64,000 nucleotides of DNA from Prorocentrum cordatum. Its lineage: Eukaryota > Sar > Dinophyceae > Prorocentrales > Prorocentraceae. Every line of letters begins with the position of its first letter. Positions within the stretch are counted from its first letter, which is position 1. Positions 1 through 10,489 of the stretch are shown in pieces. The notes beneath the pieces are model-generated. The model searched no databases. It saw only the letters and a program-made list of their open reading frames with translations, and was not told the origin of the DNA. The stretch covers positions 356,931 through 420,930 of the forward strand of contig CAUYUJ010019270.1 of assembly GCA_963575745.1 (NCBI GenBank). The letters are read 5' to 3'. The position numbers were made by a program, and so were the translations under genes.

Positions 1-140
1 CCCCGTTGTGTGTATATATATATATACACATACATTTATATATGCATACACGCATGTATGCATGCATGCATGCAAGCATACATACATGCATGCGTCCATG
101 CATACATTTGCACATACTTGCATACAGACATCAGGGAGGC
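1..140. repeat. Tetranucleotide microsatellite (CATG/CATA)
   Basis: Imperfect runs of CATG, CATA and TATA units. Open frames across it encode only Cys/Met/His/Tyr repeats and are not genes. Confidence 0.85.
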
Positions 141-284
141 GCGGTACGGGCCAGATGTCAGGGGATGTGCGGGATCTCCGAGTCGGAGTCCGACTTTGAC
201 AAAAAAACGGGAATTCTGGGAATTCTTTTTTTTCCTACAAATCCTCGATCTTCGAGGGTTGGAAGCGAGAAAACTTCAGAAGGC

Positions 285-1600
285 GAAAAACATTAGAAAA
301 AACCATAGGGGAATCAACGATTTGACCCTCTTCGGGCTCTCTCGGGACGGCTCTCGCAGCTCTCTTGGGCTGTTCTTGGAGCCTCGTCGGCATCTTTTTG
401 GAGCCTTTCAAGGATTGAGGGTGTGTTGGGGGCATCTGGGGGGTCCCGGAGGCCTCTCGGAGCTCGCTGGAAACCTCCTGCTCCCGCTCTTGGGCCCATT
501 TTGGGCCTGGTCTGGGGTAGTCTGGGGCTGTTCTGGGCGCCTCTTCGGCAGTCTTGGAGCCTTCTTGGCTCGTCTTGGGGCCGTCCTGAGGGCTCTTGGG
601 TGGTCTTGGGGCGGTCTTGGGAGTCTCTTCGGCGCTCTTGGACCATTGGAAACTCGAAAACGCGAGAAGCCAAAAACATTGAAAAAACAAATGGAAATCG
701 ACGATTTGGGCCTCTTCGGGCCGTCCCGGGACGCCTCTCGGGCCTCTCTTGGGGTCTCTTGGAGGCCACCTGGGAGCCTCGAGAGCCGTCCAAAGGCTGA
801 CTTGGGCTGCTCCTGGGAGGCGTCTTGGGCCCTCCTGGGGCGCTGTGGAGGCTCCCCGGAAAGGCCTCTGGGGCTCCCGGGTTGCGTTCTTAGGCGGATT
901 AGGCGTCTCGTGGGCCGTCTTGGCCCCCTCGTGGGCCGTCTTGGGGCCCTCTTGGGGGCATCCTCGACCCGCTTGGGTGCCTCTTGGGCCGTCTTGGATG
1001 CAGTGGACGCACAAAAGGCAAACACGCCAAACATATCAGTTTTCCAATAGGAAATCGACGATTTCTGCTTATTGGGCCACTCTCGGGGTGCCTCTTGGGG
1101 CGTCTTCGGAGCCTCTTTTGGTGTCTTTTCGGGTCTCATGGGGGCCTCTTGGGGCTTCTGGGTCCCTTCTTGGAACCTCTTGGGGTCTGGTCTCTTGGGC
1201 CAAAAGTCCCGACTTTCCGGTTCCTTGTCCCCGTCTTGGGCGCCGCCTTGGGGCGTTCTTAGGCGGTTTGGGCGCCTCGTGGGCCGTCCTGGCCCCCTCG
1301 TGGGCCGTCTTGGGACCCTCTTGGGGGCATCCTCGACCGGCTTGGGTGCCTCTTGGGCCGTCTTTGACGCAGTGGACGCCCAAAAGGTAAACACGCCAAA
1401 CATATAAGTTTTCCCATGGGATTTCTGCTTAGTGAGCCTCTCTCGGGGTGTCTCTTGGGGAGTCTTCGACGCCTTCGGGGGCCTTCTTGGCGTCATGGGA
1501 GTCCTCTTGAAAGGCGTCTGGAGCCATCGCTGCGGCCTTCTGGGGCCTCCCTGCAGCCTCTTGGGGCCCTGTTGGCCCCGGGTCGCCGAAACTCCGTAAA
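285..1600. repeat. Degenerate ~360-385-bp satellite, CTTGGGG-rich
   Basis: Roughly four diverged units. Each has an A-rich anchor around the 13-bp palindrome AAATCGACGATTT (seen at 695-707 and 1052-1064; degenerate at 312-323 and about 1415), followed by a long tract of short words such as CTTGGGGC, CGTCTTGGG and CCTCTTGG. The best pair is 912-1110 against 1281-1475, offset 369 bp. The short words alone recur at 2440-2600, 38580-39010, 42590-42900 and 54960-55080. Long ORFs across the tract, on both strands, encode only Trp/Gly/Leu or Pro/Arg/Gln repeats, so I do not call them genes. Confidence 0.7.
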
Positions 1601-1677
1601 AACACAAGGAAAACGACGCCCGGTCCCCCCATGCGCCGTCGAGGTCGCGGTCCTGGGCCCCCGGGCCTCGTGCACGG

Positions 1678-1679
<2 letters not shown>

Positions 1680-1728
<49 letters not shown>

Positions 1729-1767
1729 TATATATATATATGTATGTGCATATATATATATATACAC
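1680..1767. repeat. (TA)n microsatellite
   Basis: Long TA run interrupted by a GA and by TGTATGTGCA. Confidence 0.95.
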
Positions 1768-2022
1768 AAATGTATAGATCTGGGGGCGATGCCGTCCGCA
1801 GCGTCGGCGCTTCTGAGCCCTCCTCCTCCTCCCCCTGGACTGGACTGGAAACTACCACATAACGCGCGAATCGTACAGGCGACCATGCACCGAATCCGAC
1901 TTGGCAATAGAAAAATGAGATGAGTTGCAGAAAGAATCACCGCCTGCAGCGATGCATCGGCGATGCGGCGCGACCCTCCGACCCCATCTGCTCCGACCCC
2001 ATCTGGGAGGCCTAGATCCTCC

Positions 2023-2205
2023 TCCTCCTCCTCCTCCTCCTCCTCCTCCTGCTCGTCCTCCTCCTCCTCCTCCTCCTCCTCCTCCTCCTCCTCCTGCTCG
2101 TCCTCCTCCTCCTCCTCCTCCTCCTCCTCCTCCTCCTCCTCCTCCTACTCCGACCCCATCTACTCCTCCTCCTCTTCCTCCTCCTCCTCCTGCTCGTCGT
2201 CGTCG
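2023..2205. repeat. (TCC)n microsatellite
   Basis: Trinucleotide TCC array with occasional TGC, TCG and TAC units. ORFs through it (poly-Ser, poly-Pro, poly-Gly or poly-Glu depending on frame) are artefacts. The rest of 1.77-2.86 kb holds no gene I can support. Confidence 0.95.
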
Positions 2206-2859
2206 GCCTCCCACGGCTTTCGGGGTCCCACGGCTGTGCGGTGGCAGGCCGTGCGGTGGCCCCGAGATGCCCGCTGAAGACCTCGCAGCACAGCCCGCCG
2301 CCGCACGGCCCTGGGACCCTGTGAGGCCCCACGCCACCCGGGCGAGAGGCTGGATGAGCCTGGCGCTTGTTGTGTCCTTGCGCGGCACACCAGCAATACA
2401 TACATATGAGCTTGCTTGTTGCGTCCTTGCGCGTGTCCTCTTGGGTCCTTCTTGGGAGTGCTCTGGGAGTCCTCCTGGGCCGTATTGGGCAGCTCGGGAC
2501 CTTCTTGCTCCGACTTGGGGGCCTCTTGGAACCCTCTTGGCTCGTTTCGGCACTCTCTTGGCCTCTCCGGGCCGCCTCTGGGGAGCGAAACGGGGGTGTA
2601 TCAGCGGATTTCCGCCGATGGTTGCGGGGTTGGCCAGCCCAGGTCGGGGACGGGGGGCCTATTTATTTATATCATGTATGGTATGCAATGCAATCTGTTT
2701 GAGGAGCTTGCGGTTAGCCAACTCCACTACTCCAACAAACATCCTACCCACCCACCCGCAACTTGGTCGTCATGTCCAAGAAGCTGTGACTGTAGTTACA
2801 GATCGGGTTAGTCAGCCCCAACAAGCGAACCAACGCGCAGCCCCTTCTCGTGCAGATCC

Positions 2860-2876
2860 ATGATTCGGGCGGGCGA
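2860..2876. repeat. Target-site duplication, 3' side of retrocopy
   Basis: The 17-mer ATGATTCGGGCGGGCGA is identical to 6575-6591. It abuts the T10 tract (2877-2886), which is the poly(A) tail of a minus-strand insertion. Confidence 0.85.
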
Positions 2877-2940
2877 TTTTTTTTTTGTGTTTCGGCCAGG
2901 CTCCGCCGTCACCGGTGCGAGCATCGGTTACTAGAAGCGG

Positions 2941-4620
2941 GCAAGCCGCTTGAGACGGAGCTGCGCACTCGTGTCGACAACTGCCTCACTCAACTCACTC
3001 AACTCAATGCCTCCCCCTACGTCTACTGCGCGGGGCTCGGCCACGCTCCGCTGGCAATCAGTGGCTCTGCTGGCTCGGGCTCTGCGCCCACGGAGCAGCA
3101 AGGAGAGGGAGACAGATGGAGAAGAGGGGTGGAGGACGAGGACAAGAATGGTGAGCTTCCAGAGCAGACCAGCAAAAGGACGTGCTGCCATGCAACCGCA
3201 AAACTTAGACGGCCAAAGGAGACTACGTACTGTAAGGTATTACGGCGTCCCCTACCGTTCACAACCCAGCGTGGGGCCACGTCTGGGTCAATATTACAGC
3301 TTTAATGGAATGACCCCGCAGAGCGGCAAGAACCATTGCGCGCATTGGATCATCGCCGAGCAAATCTGTAATACAACACAGGGCCACAGCTAAAGCCAGG
3401 AGTGCTGCGGGCCAGGCTGCAACTGACGTGCAGTTACATGCGTGGAAAAATGCGCACCGTGCCCATGCGCAGAGAAATTGTCCACGACCTCAGGCACAAC
3501 GAATGACATGAAGGAAGGAACGGTGCGACTAGCGCGCCAGCGCGACAAGTCGAGTTGCCGCTTGCTGCCGCGCAGCACTTGGAACTGCACTGCGGCCTTC
3601 AACGCCTGTACAGTGATCATATGTGGCTGGACCTAGTTCGGTCGTTGACCCCGACGTGCTGCACACCCCACCGCCACCAAACCACCTGATCAATTGTTGG
3701 CCAAGTCTCGCTACAAAGCGCACGTGCCTTGATCACTAGACAAAGGCCAGCCGCTTGAGACGGAGCTGCGCACTCATGTCGACAGCCACGTCACTCATAT
3801 CAATGCCTCCCCCCTACGGCTACTGCGTGGGGCTCGGCCACGACTCGCTGGCAATCGACCGCTCTGCTGGTTTCCGACACTGTTTCCGCGGAGGAGCAAG
3901 AAGAGGACGAACAATGGAGAGGCGGGGAGGAGGATGAGGAAAAGGATGATGGAGCGTCCAGAACAAGATGGCTATCGCCGAAACTCCAGCCCAGACAGAG
4001 GTCGTCCTGCCAGCAAGGGTCCGATCGGACGCCTCAAAGCGTCACGCCCCATTCGTGAGGGCGGCGAACCTGTAAAACAGGCCTGCAATGGCGGGCAACG
4101 CTTGCGGCGAAGAAAAGAAATTTGATGCAGAAATTACATGCCGAAGAAGAACGAAGTAGACGGCCGAAAAAGACTAAGTACTGTAAGGTCTTACGGTCTT
4201 CCGTACCGTTCTTCGCATACGCTGCGCCCGGGGCCACTTGGTTGCACCCGACAGCTCATAATGGGCTGAGCCGAAAATGCACAACACCGCATGGGTCAGA
4301 AGGCCGACGGAGACTACCAACTGTAAGGTATTACGGCGACCCCTGCCATCCTCAACCCAGCGTGGGGCCTCTTCTGAGTCTATGCCACCGCAATGCGGCA
4401 AGCACTATTGCTCGCAATGGAGCACGGCTGAGGAAATCTGAAATAACATGCAGAGCCGCAGCCCAAACTGGCGTGCGGCGACCTGCGTGCAACAAAAATG
4501 CAGATTGAGCCCGTGCGCAGAACAGTTGTTCACGACTTCAGGCACGTCGCGTCACCTGAAAGAGCGGTGCGGCTACTGTGTGGGGCTCGGGCTCTGCTCG
4601 TTCGGGCAACTGCGACCACG
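2941..4620. repeat. Diverged tandem repeats in retrocopy 3' region
   Basis: Similar blocks recur: 2941-3075 resembles 3746-3870 (shared word CCGCTTGAGACGGAGCTGCG), 3208-3277 resembles 4158-4215 and 4300-4370 (shared word CTGTAAGGT followed by TTACGG), and 3465-3530 resembles 4505-4570 (TTGT or TTGTTC before CACGAC, then CTCAGGCAC or TTCAGGCAC). Spacing is roughly 0.8-1.1 kb. No protein-coding signal. Confidence 0.6.
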
Positions 4621-5256
4621 GAGGAGCAACAGGAGGAAGAGCGGTGGAGGAGAGGGGGCGAAGGAAAGACAGAGGACATGGGGATGATAACGAGAAAGAC
4701 AGGTCGCGAGCCTCCAGAACGAAAGCGAAACTGCAACTGAAACGTCGTGCTGCCATGCCGTCGCAAAAAAAACAGACAGCCTGAGGAAGACTGCACTTGC
4801 AACCGGTTTCGGGTTCAATTACCATGGCGCCACCTTCGGCGGCACCGCTGAGCGCTCCACGCCTCAAGTTTTTTGTTCTGAGGGGCCTCAACAAGAAGGT
4901 ATCATGCCGGTGCGCATATCCACTACCTCAAACAAAATACGTCACATGCGAAAAAAGGTGCGTGTGCCAGCGCAACAGCCCGAGTGGCAGGTTGACGTCG
5001 AATTTCCGGCATGTCAAAGGGAGGGTGTGTGGATGAATAGGTGTATTGCATGGTGGTTCTGGTGATTCAGAATACCATGCGCTCGGAAGGAGCAATACGA
5101 CATGCTGCATGCCTTGCTTTGCTGCTACGTCACGCCGCAAGCCGCTGCGGCCAGCAGAGGCAACACATCACGCCGCGCGAAACACTCGGCGGCGCGATAC
5201 TGAAACACAGGCATGGACTCCCAACGGAGCGTCTGCCCGCGCGCATCATTGCACCA

Positions 5257-6498
5257 TCACCTGGCGACGTGGGGCCGCTGCGCCGTGGCCAGCCCCAGGA
5301 AGGCCTGCGGCCCTGGCGGTGCGGCCGTGCCGCCCCGCGACGGGCCTGGGGCGCAGGTCGAAAGCGGTGCACGGCCGGCCTGCTGGCAGAGGTCGACCAG
5401 CCAGCTCATGGCTGAACAGACGCCGGGCGCCAGCTGCTGCTGGACGGAGGGATCCATTGCGGACGACTGGGGACCGGCATCCGCCCGAGCTGACACCGTG
5501 CCCGGCGGCCTCAATTGTGGCCCCTGTGGGGCGGCCCTCTCCGTGGAGCCGCTGCTCTGCGAAGGTGCTGCTGGGAAGGCGGACTTTGGCGAGGCAGCTG
5601 GCGTAGCCCACTGGCTGAAGACGACCCGGCGGTAGTTTGGATTTCGAATGCCGACGGTCTTGTTTGCAATCGTGATGTTGGCCTCGTAACCCTGGATGCG
5701 CGCCGCGGTCACATGCACAGCACGGCTGTCGGGATAGTGTGGGAATCGCTCCGTTCCGTGCCACATTCTCTTGAAGCAACGCGCGACGGTCGGTGTCATG
5801 AAATTTATGAAGGCGTACCCCTTGCTCTTGCTGGAAGCGAAGTCACATGGCATATAGCAGAAATCATACGTATTCAAGAAACCCGTCGTGTCCAACGCAT
5901 GCAACAACACGTCCGCCTTGCACCTGACCGGCAGATTGCGCACCATCACCGTAGTTATATCATCCGCGACCTGCGTGTCTGGGGGTACCTTCACCATGCT
6001 GGCCTGGACCGCGCGTGCTTTTCGACCACGGCACCTGCGAGACTGCTTCGCAGCAAGCGAGTCCACGGGCCCGTCCACGAGTGCCGAGCGCAGCGGCACA
6101 GCGGGGTCATCGGGCGCACGAGCCACGTCTCGTGCTGGAGCGGACCGCAGCTTGGCTTTAGGCCTCCGCGGCGAGGGAGCAGCGCCTGCGGTCTCGCGCC
6201 CTATGGCGTGGACGGCGGAGTAGTAGCCCAACTCGCTGTCGGTGTCCGAGATAGGCGAGTCGTCCAAGCCTTCGGAGGCGCAAGCCGCCGCCTGCGGGGC
6301 CGCGAGGTGCTCTGGCTCAGGGCCGTCATACTGCTCCAGCGCGGCGGTCGGATCGTCCGAGCTTTCGGAGCCGTAGAACTGGAGGAGGTGGTAGGGCGTG
6401 TACCCGGGGTGGGAATGGCGGCGCCCGGGGAAGCGCGTCCATTGGTCCGAGCAGTCGCTGAGGGGTGGCAGGCGGGACTCGAAATGGCTGAGCGCCAT
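5257..6498 (-). CDS. Mei2-like RNA-binding protein, C-terminal RRM (retrocopy)
   Basis: Intact 413-residue ORF. It contains the RRM_2 domain of Mei2-like proteins at about residues 180-280: RNP2-like TTVMVRNLP (182-190), the N-T-Y-D-F-x-Y-x-P segment (209-217), RNP1-like KGYAFINF (226-233), and a C-terminal extension with GYEANITIANKTVG. Mei2-like proteins bind RNA (meiosis control in fission yeast, development in plants); in dinoflagellates the family is expanded and its targets are unknown. The N-terminal 180 residues and the tail from about 300 are Pro/Ala/Ser-rich and look disordered. I chose ATG at 6498 because it is the first in-frame start downstream of the spliced leader; the longer frame reaching 6666 runs back through the leader and the target-site duplication, so it cannot be the original start. 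No intron is needed. The uninterrupted frame suggests a recent or functional retrogene. Confidence 0.85.
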   Translation of the reverse strand: MALSHFESRLPPLSDCSDQWTRFPGRRHSHPGYTPYHLLQFYGSESSDDPTAALEQYDGPEPEHLAAPQAAACASEGLDDSPISDTDSELGYYSAVHAIGRETAGAAPSPRRPKAKLRSAPARDVARAPDDPAVPLRSALVDGPVDSLAAKQSRRCRGRKARAVQASMVKVPPDTQVADDITTVMVRNLPVRCKADVLLHALDTTGFLNTYDFCYMPCDFASSKSKGYAFINFMTPTVARCFKRMWHGTERFPHYPDSRAVHVTAARIQGYEANITIANKTVGIRNPNYRRVVFSQWATPAASPKSAFPAAPSQSSGSTERAAPQGPQLRPPGTVSARADAGPQSSAMDPSVQQQLAPGVCSAMSWLVDLCQQAGRAPLSTCAPGPSRGGTAAPPGPQAFLGLATAQRPHVAR

Positions 6499-6553
6499 CG
6501 GTTCGCGCAGCACCTGTAGCGATAGCCACGGACGGACTAAAAAATGGTTGAGC

Positions 6554-6574
6554 CTTGAGCCAAAATGGCTACGG
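6554..6574 (-). other. Dinoflagellate spliced-leader sequence (relic in DNA)
   Basis: Minus strand reads CCGTAGCCATTTTGGCTC followed by AAG, an exact match to the 21 invariant bases of the DinoSL. The preceding base (T, shared with the target-site duplication) fits the degenerate first position. No donor site GT follows the leader, so this is not an SL RNA gene but a leader carried in from a mature mRNA. Confidence 0.95.
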
Positions 6575-6591
6575 ATGATTCGGGCGGGCGA
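6575..6591. repeat. Target-site duplication, 5' side of retrocopy
   Basis: Identical 17-mer to 2860-2876, directly adjoining the spliced leader, so the retrocopy is full length at its 5' end. Confidence 0.85.
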
Positions 6592-6689
6592 TTGATGATG
6601 TCGAGGGACGCCTGGACTTACTCCCATTGCTAACAACTGCTTCGTGTTAGCCAGCATGGTCCCCAACCAGTGCGTTATTGCACCATGGA

Positions 6690-6952
6690 GGTGACAACCA
6701 TGCTGTATACGCTATGTAAGGCTATGCCGTGTATGCTATGCGGTGTGAACTATGGAGGTGGAAGCTATCCGGCGCCAGTCATGCGGTGCAAGCTATGTCG
6801 TGTAACCGATGCGGTGTGCACTTGAGTTTGACGGTATGGGATGCAAGCTATGTGAAGTAAGCCAGATTGTGTAAATTACGCGGTTGAAGCTATGTTGTGT
6901 AAGCTATGCGGTGCAAGCTGAGTGGTGAACGCTATGTCGTGTAAGCTCACAG
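6690..6952. repeat. Degenerate ~16-bp tandem repeat
   Basis: Repeated words GTGTAAGCTATG, GCGGTGCAAGCTATG and similar over about 260 bp. No ORF of note. Confidence 0.75.
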
Positions 6953-7215
6953 CATGGAGGCGCCCACGAGGCGGCACAGGCAGCACCCTCCAAGCGCGGG
7001 GCGCCCACGAGGCGCCCTCAAGGCGGCACGGGCAGCAGCGTGGCGGCGCCGACGTGGCGCCCTCGACAAGGCACGGGCGGCAACATGGCGCAAACCCACC
7101 ATAGTCCCCAAACGCGGGGCGCTCACGAGGCGCCCACGAGGCGGCCCCGGCGGAAATGTGGTGCAGACCTAACATATTCCCCAAGCGCGGGGCGCCCACG
7201 AGGCGGCAAAGTGGC
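6953..7215. repeat. GC-rich tandem repeat (CGCCCACGAGGCG)
   Basis: Imperfect copies of GGGGCGCCCACGAGGCGG separated by variable spacers that include GGCACGGGCAGCA or CCCCAAGCGCG. Confidence 0.75.
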
Positions 7216-8660
7216 GAAAACCCAACATCCCAAACCAAGTACTGAAGAACGCAACATCAAAAACTAAGATGCAAACACTGTTTTGGAAGTACAAGTTTTA
7301 AAGAACTCCTTCTTGAAATTCACGTTTCTGTTGCCATGAACTGTTCGGTCATGACGTCTGTCTCCACCTCGGCATTATGCTTCCGCCTTTTCCTCCTCCT
7401 CCTCCTCACCTTTCCCTTGATCTGTATTCTCCTCACCCTCCTCACCCCCCCTGCACGGCCAAGCCTGTAGATCTTTGGCGTGGGATTCTTCGGCGTTGGC
7501 GCTGCACGGCCGACGATCTGGTACCTGCGCGGCGTGGCGAGAAGGACGGGCAACTCTCGCAGATACGAATGCGTCTCGTCTGAAGGCGTTCCGAATCAAG
7601 CGCCGCCAAGACGAAGGTGGCAACCTGCAGAGACACTCGAGACCATGTGATATTCAAAAATGCTGGTCCAGCGGGGCTGGAAGCTCGCCTGCTCACCCCT
7701 TGCCTCAGCGCCCCGCTTCTACCACATCACATAATGACCAACTTGATTCGGTGGGAATGCGAGGCGTCGAGAGGCTGTTGTCGTGGCCCCTGCGTGCCCT
7801 GTTGAAACTGCGAATCGGAAATCTGGGCCAACTGGAAAGGCTGTTCGCCAAGCCAACCAGAATCAATGAAACTGGCGAGAAAAAGGCCGTGCTGGTTGCG
7901 ACAAGCGGGAGTTACTTTCTGAGCCAACATGCAAGATAATATGATCTGCTACCATTTGGGAACAGGTGACGCGGTGGAACCGTAGTCACGAATTCAATTG
8001 CGCCTGGATAGGCACCCGCCACGACCATCCGAAGGGGGGGGCTTTGAACGTGCCCGTGCTCGCGAGCCTGAAAGCAGGCCGGGCCGCGAAGGCGCTTGTC
8101 ACCGACCCGCCAATCGGCGTGCTGGGAGGCGTGGCGCGCTGGACAAGAACTGCAGCAGGGGGCTGCGGCGGCCGCGTAGCAATTAGGTGCCAGACCGATA
8201 CGGTCTTTTGGACACTGGTACTTCGTCCCTCTCCCCCGCGCGACCCCAACTACAGGAGGCCGATGGGAGGTCACCCACAGCTGCGCAGCGACAGATCCAG
8301 ATGCCGCCGGCCCTCGGCGAGACCACTAGGGCGCGCGTGAAGAGAATTGAGCGCTCGGAGGGCGGAGCGCGGCTGCGTGAGGAACTACAGGAAGCAGGGG
8401 AAGAACACGATTCACCACCACCTCCTCCACTCTCATGCCCTTCCTCCCCCACCTCCCCCCCGCCTCCTCCTCACCTTCCTCGTCCTTTTCGTCTCCCTCT
8501 TCGTCGTCGTCGTCGTCGTCGTCGCGCACTGATGCATCTTCATGGCCAGGGACGGGTCGGTGGCGAACTTTCCCATGGTGGCTGGTCCGCGCGTGCCCTC
8601 GCGGCTGGTTCCAGTGACAACTCAGCTGCTTCGCCCCGTGGCCGCATGGGGAGGACGAGT
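7216..8660. other. No gene recognised
   Basis: Unique-looking sequence with short overlapping frames on both strands and pyrimidine-rich patches at 7385-7460 and 8410-8520. I see no conserved motif, RNA gene or mobile-element end. Confidence 0.5.
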
Positions 8661-8661
8661 A

Positions 8662-8772
8662 GTAGTAGGAGGAGGAAGACGAGGAGGAGGAGGAAGAGGA
8701 GGCGGAGGAGGAGGAAAATGAGGAGGAGGGGGGGAGGAGCAGGACCAGCAGGAGGAACATGATGAAGATATT

Positions 8773-8817
<45 letters not shown>

Positions 8818-8821
8818 AATG

Positions 8822-8860
<39 letters not shown>

Positions 8861-8880
8861 GTGGTGGTGCTGGTGGTGGT
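8662..8880. repeat. (GGA)n then (GAT)n/(GGT)n microsatellite
   Basis: GGA-rich array to about 8750, then GAT units from about 8775 to 8862, then GGT units. It ends 34 bp before the giant LTR element's left duplication. Confidence 0.95.
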
Positions 8881-8913
8881 GGTGATGTTCATCAGCTGAT
8901 CGACAAGCAAGCC

Positions 8914-8918
8914 AAATC
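8914..8918. repeat. 5-bp target-site duplication (left)
   Basis: AAATC, matched by AAATC at 31134-31138 outside the other LTR. A 6-bp reading (AAATCA) with LTRs one base shorter is also possible. Confidence 0.75.
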
Positions 8919-9242
8919 AATCTTTCCTCTGAGAATCGGGGTAAGATGTCAAAGGAACCAAGGTCTCGTGAACAATACGCTCTGTGGTAAGGAGGGTTTG
9001 GGACGAGGCATGACAGAGACAATGGATAATCCGTATAGCAAATTATACCAAACACTGGAAGGGAGGAGGACTGGCCGGCCGACGACCGACGACGCGCGCA
9101 GGCCGCGGGCAGGCGCGCTCCTTTTCTGGCTTGATACCAAATAGCTGCAGAACCGCGCTGCAGTACAATTCATGTCGAGGTGAGGCAAGGCAGGCGGCAG
9201 GAGAGGCAACTAGAAGATGAGGCGGAGAGGAGCATATTAACT
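8919..9242 (-). repeat. 3' LTR of giant element
   Basis: Same orientation as 30812-31133 and aligned end to end with about 25 differences. On the minus strand it begins AGTTAATATGCTCC and ends GGAAAGATT; the sister copy ends GGAGAGACT. The usual TG...CA termini are absent; the sister copy instead has AGT...ACT. On the interior side, minus strand, a G6 run (9243-9248) stands where a polypurine tract is expected. Confidence 0.8.
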
Positions 9243-9291
9243 CCCCCCGCGGCGGGGTCCGTAAGCCCGTCGGCCTACATCCACCAGCCTC

Positions 9292-9325
<34 letters not shown>

Positions 9326-9775
9326 CGCAACTTGAAAGAGCCCAAAAACTCCAGGCCGGCTGGGGACGATGGGCTGAAGGTCGCCGACGAACCCCACCTC
9401 CGCTTAAGCCGGGCCTCTCAGGTCGCCACGACTGGGTCGTGCGACTCGTCCTTCTCGTTACTTCTTCCAGTAGGACTTCGAATGTGAAGGAGGCGGTGGA
9501 GGCCTCGGAGTCGACGACGAGGAACCTCCCTTCTGCCAAGCTGGCAAGTGAGGCGCAAAAGACTTGCCTCCTTTTCCTGGGCCAGCATATGGAGCTGGCC
9601 GCACATTATTGGACTTGTCCTTGTTCTTGCTATATCCCTTGCCCTGGTCTCTCGGGGACAAGTGGTCGCACTCATACTGGGACACGAAATGCCACTCTCG
9701 ATCCTTGCGCGCCTGCCAATGCACCTGGTCACGGTCACCCAGATCGAGAGAGAGCGTGATCCACCGCCGCTGTAC
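9243..9775 (-). pseudogene. C-terminal coding tail of the giant element's last ORF
   Basis: Minus-strand frame from about 9775 to the stop at 9458. It reads about 105 residues, including WITLSLDLGDRD, WHFVSQYECDHL and a Lys/Gly/Pro-rich tail ending YWKK. Upstream the frame dissolves into the G/C-tract repeats of the nested block. I infer it was once continuous with the ORF that breaks off at about 12690 on the other side of that block. A (TA)n microsatellite lies at 9297-9326. No family recognised. Confidence 0.4.
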
Positions 9776-10109
9776 TATGGAAAATTGCCGCCCTTTTCCT
9801 CTGGAACCCGCCCCCCTCCCCCCCCCTCCGACCCCCCCCCCCCTTCTGCTGCCCCCCCCCCCCCTTCCCCCGACAACCCCCCCCCCCAGCCCCTCCCCCC
9901 CTCTGGAAAACCGGGGGGTCACTGCCTGTTCGACCCCCCCCCCTCTCGAAAACCCGAGCTGCTACCGCTGCTGGCGGAAAACCGGGGGGGTCACTACCGG
10001 TTCGACACCCCCCCCTTCGGAAAACTGAGGGGGGCCACTGCCGGTTCGAACCCCCCCCCCTGAAAACCGGAGGGGGGGTCGCTACCGAATCTCCCCCCGC
10101 GCGTGTGTC

Positions 10110-10222
10110 ACTTTACAACCAGAAGCGCACTTTACAACCAGATGGGTCACTTTGCAACCAGCTTACAAAATCCGAGAAGGGCACTTTACAACCAGGAAGG
10201 GCACTTTACAACCAGGCAAGTA
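10110..10222. repeat. TTTACAACCAG array (left arm)
   Basis: Five copies of CACTTTACAACCAG or a close variant, separated by 7-25 bp. Confidence 0.8.
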
Positions 10223-10489
10223 AGAACACATATTGAATGCACGCGCGCCTTTCCCTGAAATCTCCGTGGGCAAGCGCAAGGGTGGCTTTGGGCTCTTTGA
10301 GGCATGTTGGTTGTAAAGTTGCCAATCGCGCACGAAGAAGCACTGCGCGCGAGTTGGCGATGCGGCGACCTGGTGCGCTATGGCATGTTGCGCGCTCTCT
10401 AAGCTCTGCCGGTCAGTTCTGCCATTGCTTGCTCTGCCATTTTTCTGACGGGCGAAGGCTAGTCGCGCAGGACATACGAATGAACCGCG

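Larger units (their letters stand above)
2877..6574 (-). mobile_element. Processed retrocopy of a spliced-leader mRNA (Mei2-like)
   Basis: On the minus strand the segment starts with an exact dinoflagellate spliced leader (6554-6574), carries an intronless Mei2-like ORF (5257-6498), then a 3' region of about 2.4 kb, and ends in A10 (2877-2886). It is bounded by an identical 17-bp direct repeat (2860-2876 and 6575-6591). Leader, poly(A), no introns and a target-site duplication together are the signature of a mature trans-spliced mRNA that was reverse transcribed and inserted by a LINE-type machinery. Retroposition with leader relics is established for dinoflagellates; the assignment of this copy is my reading. 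Internal repeats at 2.94-4.6 kb may have been in the mRNA or arisen later. Confidence 0.85.

Noticed and set aside
10-1050. Long ORF (346 residues, plus strand) and overlapping ORFs to 1940 on the minus strand as genes
   Set aside because: They are translations of a satellite of CTTGGGG-type words; all frames on both strands are open because the words lack stops.
6499-6553. Second and third degenerate leader relics (CCATTTTTTAG, GCCATTTCGAG) downstream of the leader
   Set aside because: Matches are too short and imperfect, and one overlaps the start of the coding sequence.
6554-6574. Functional SL RNA gene
   Set aside because: No splice donor GT or Sm-site region follows the leader; it sits at the start of a retrocopy.
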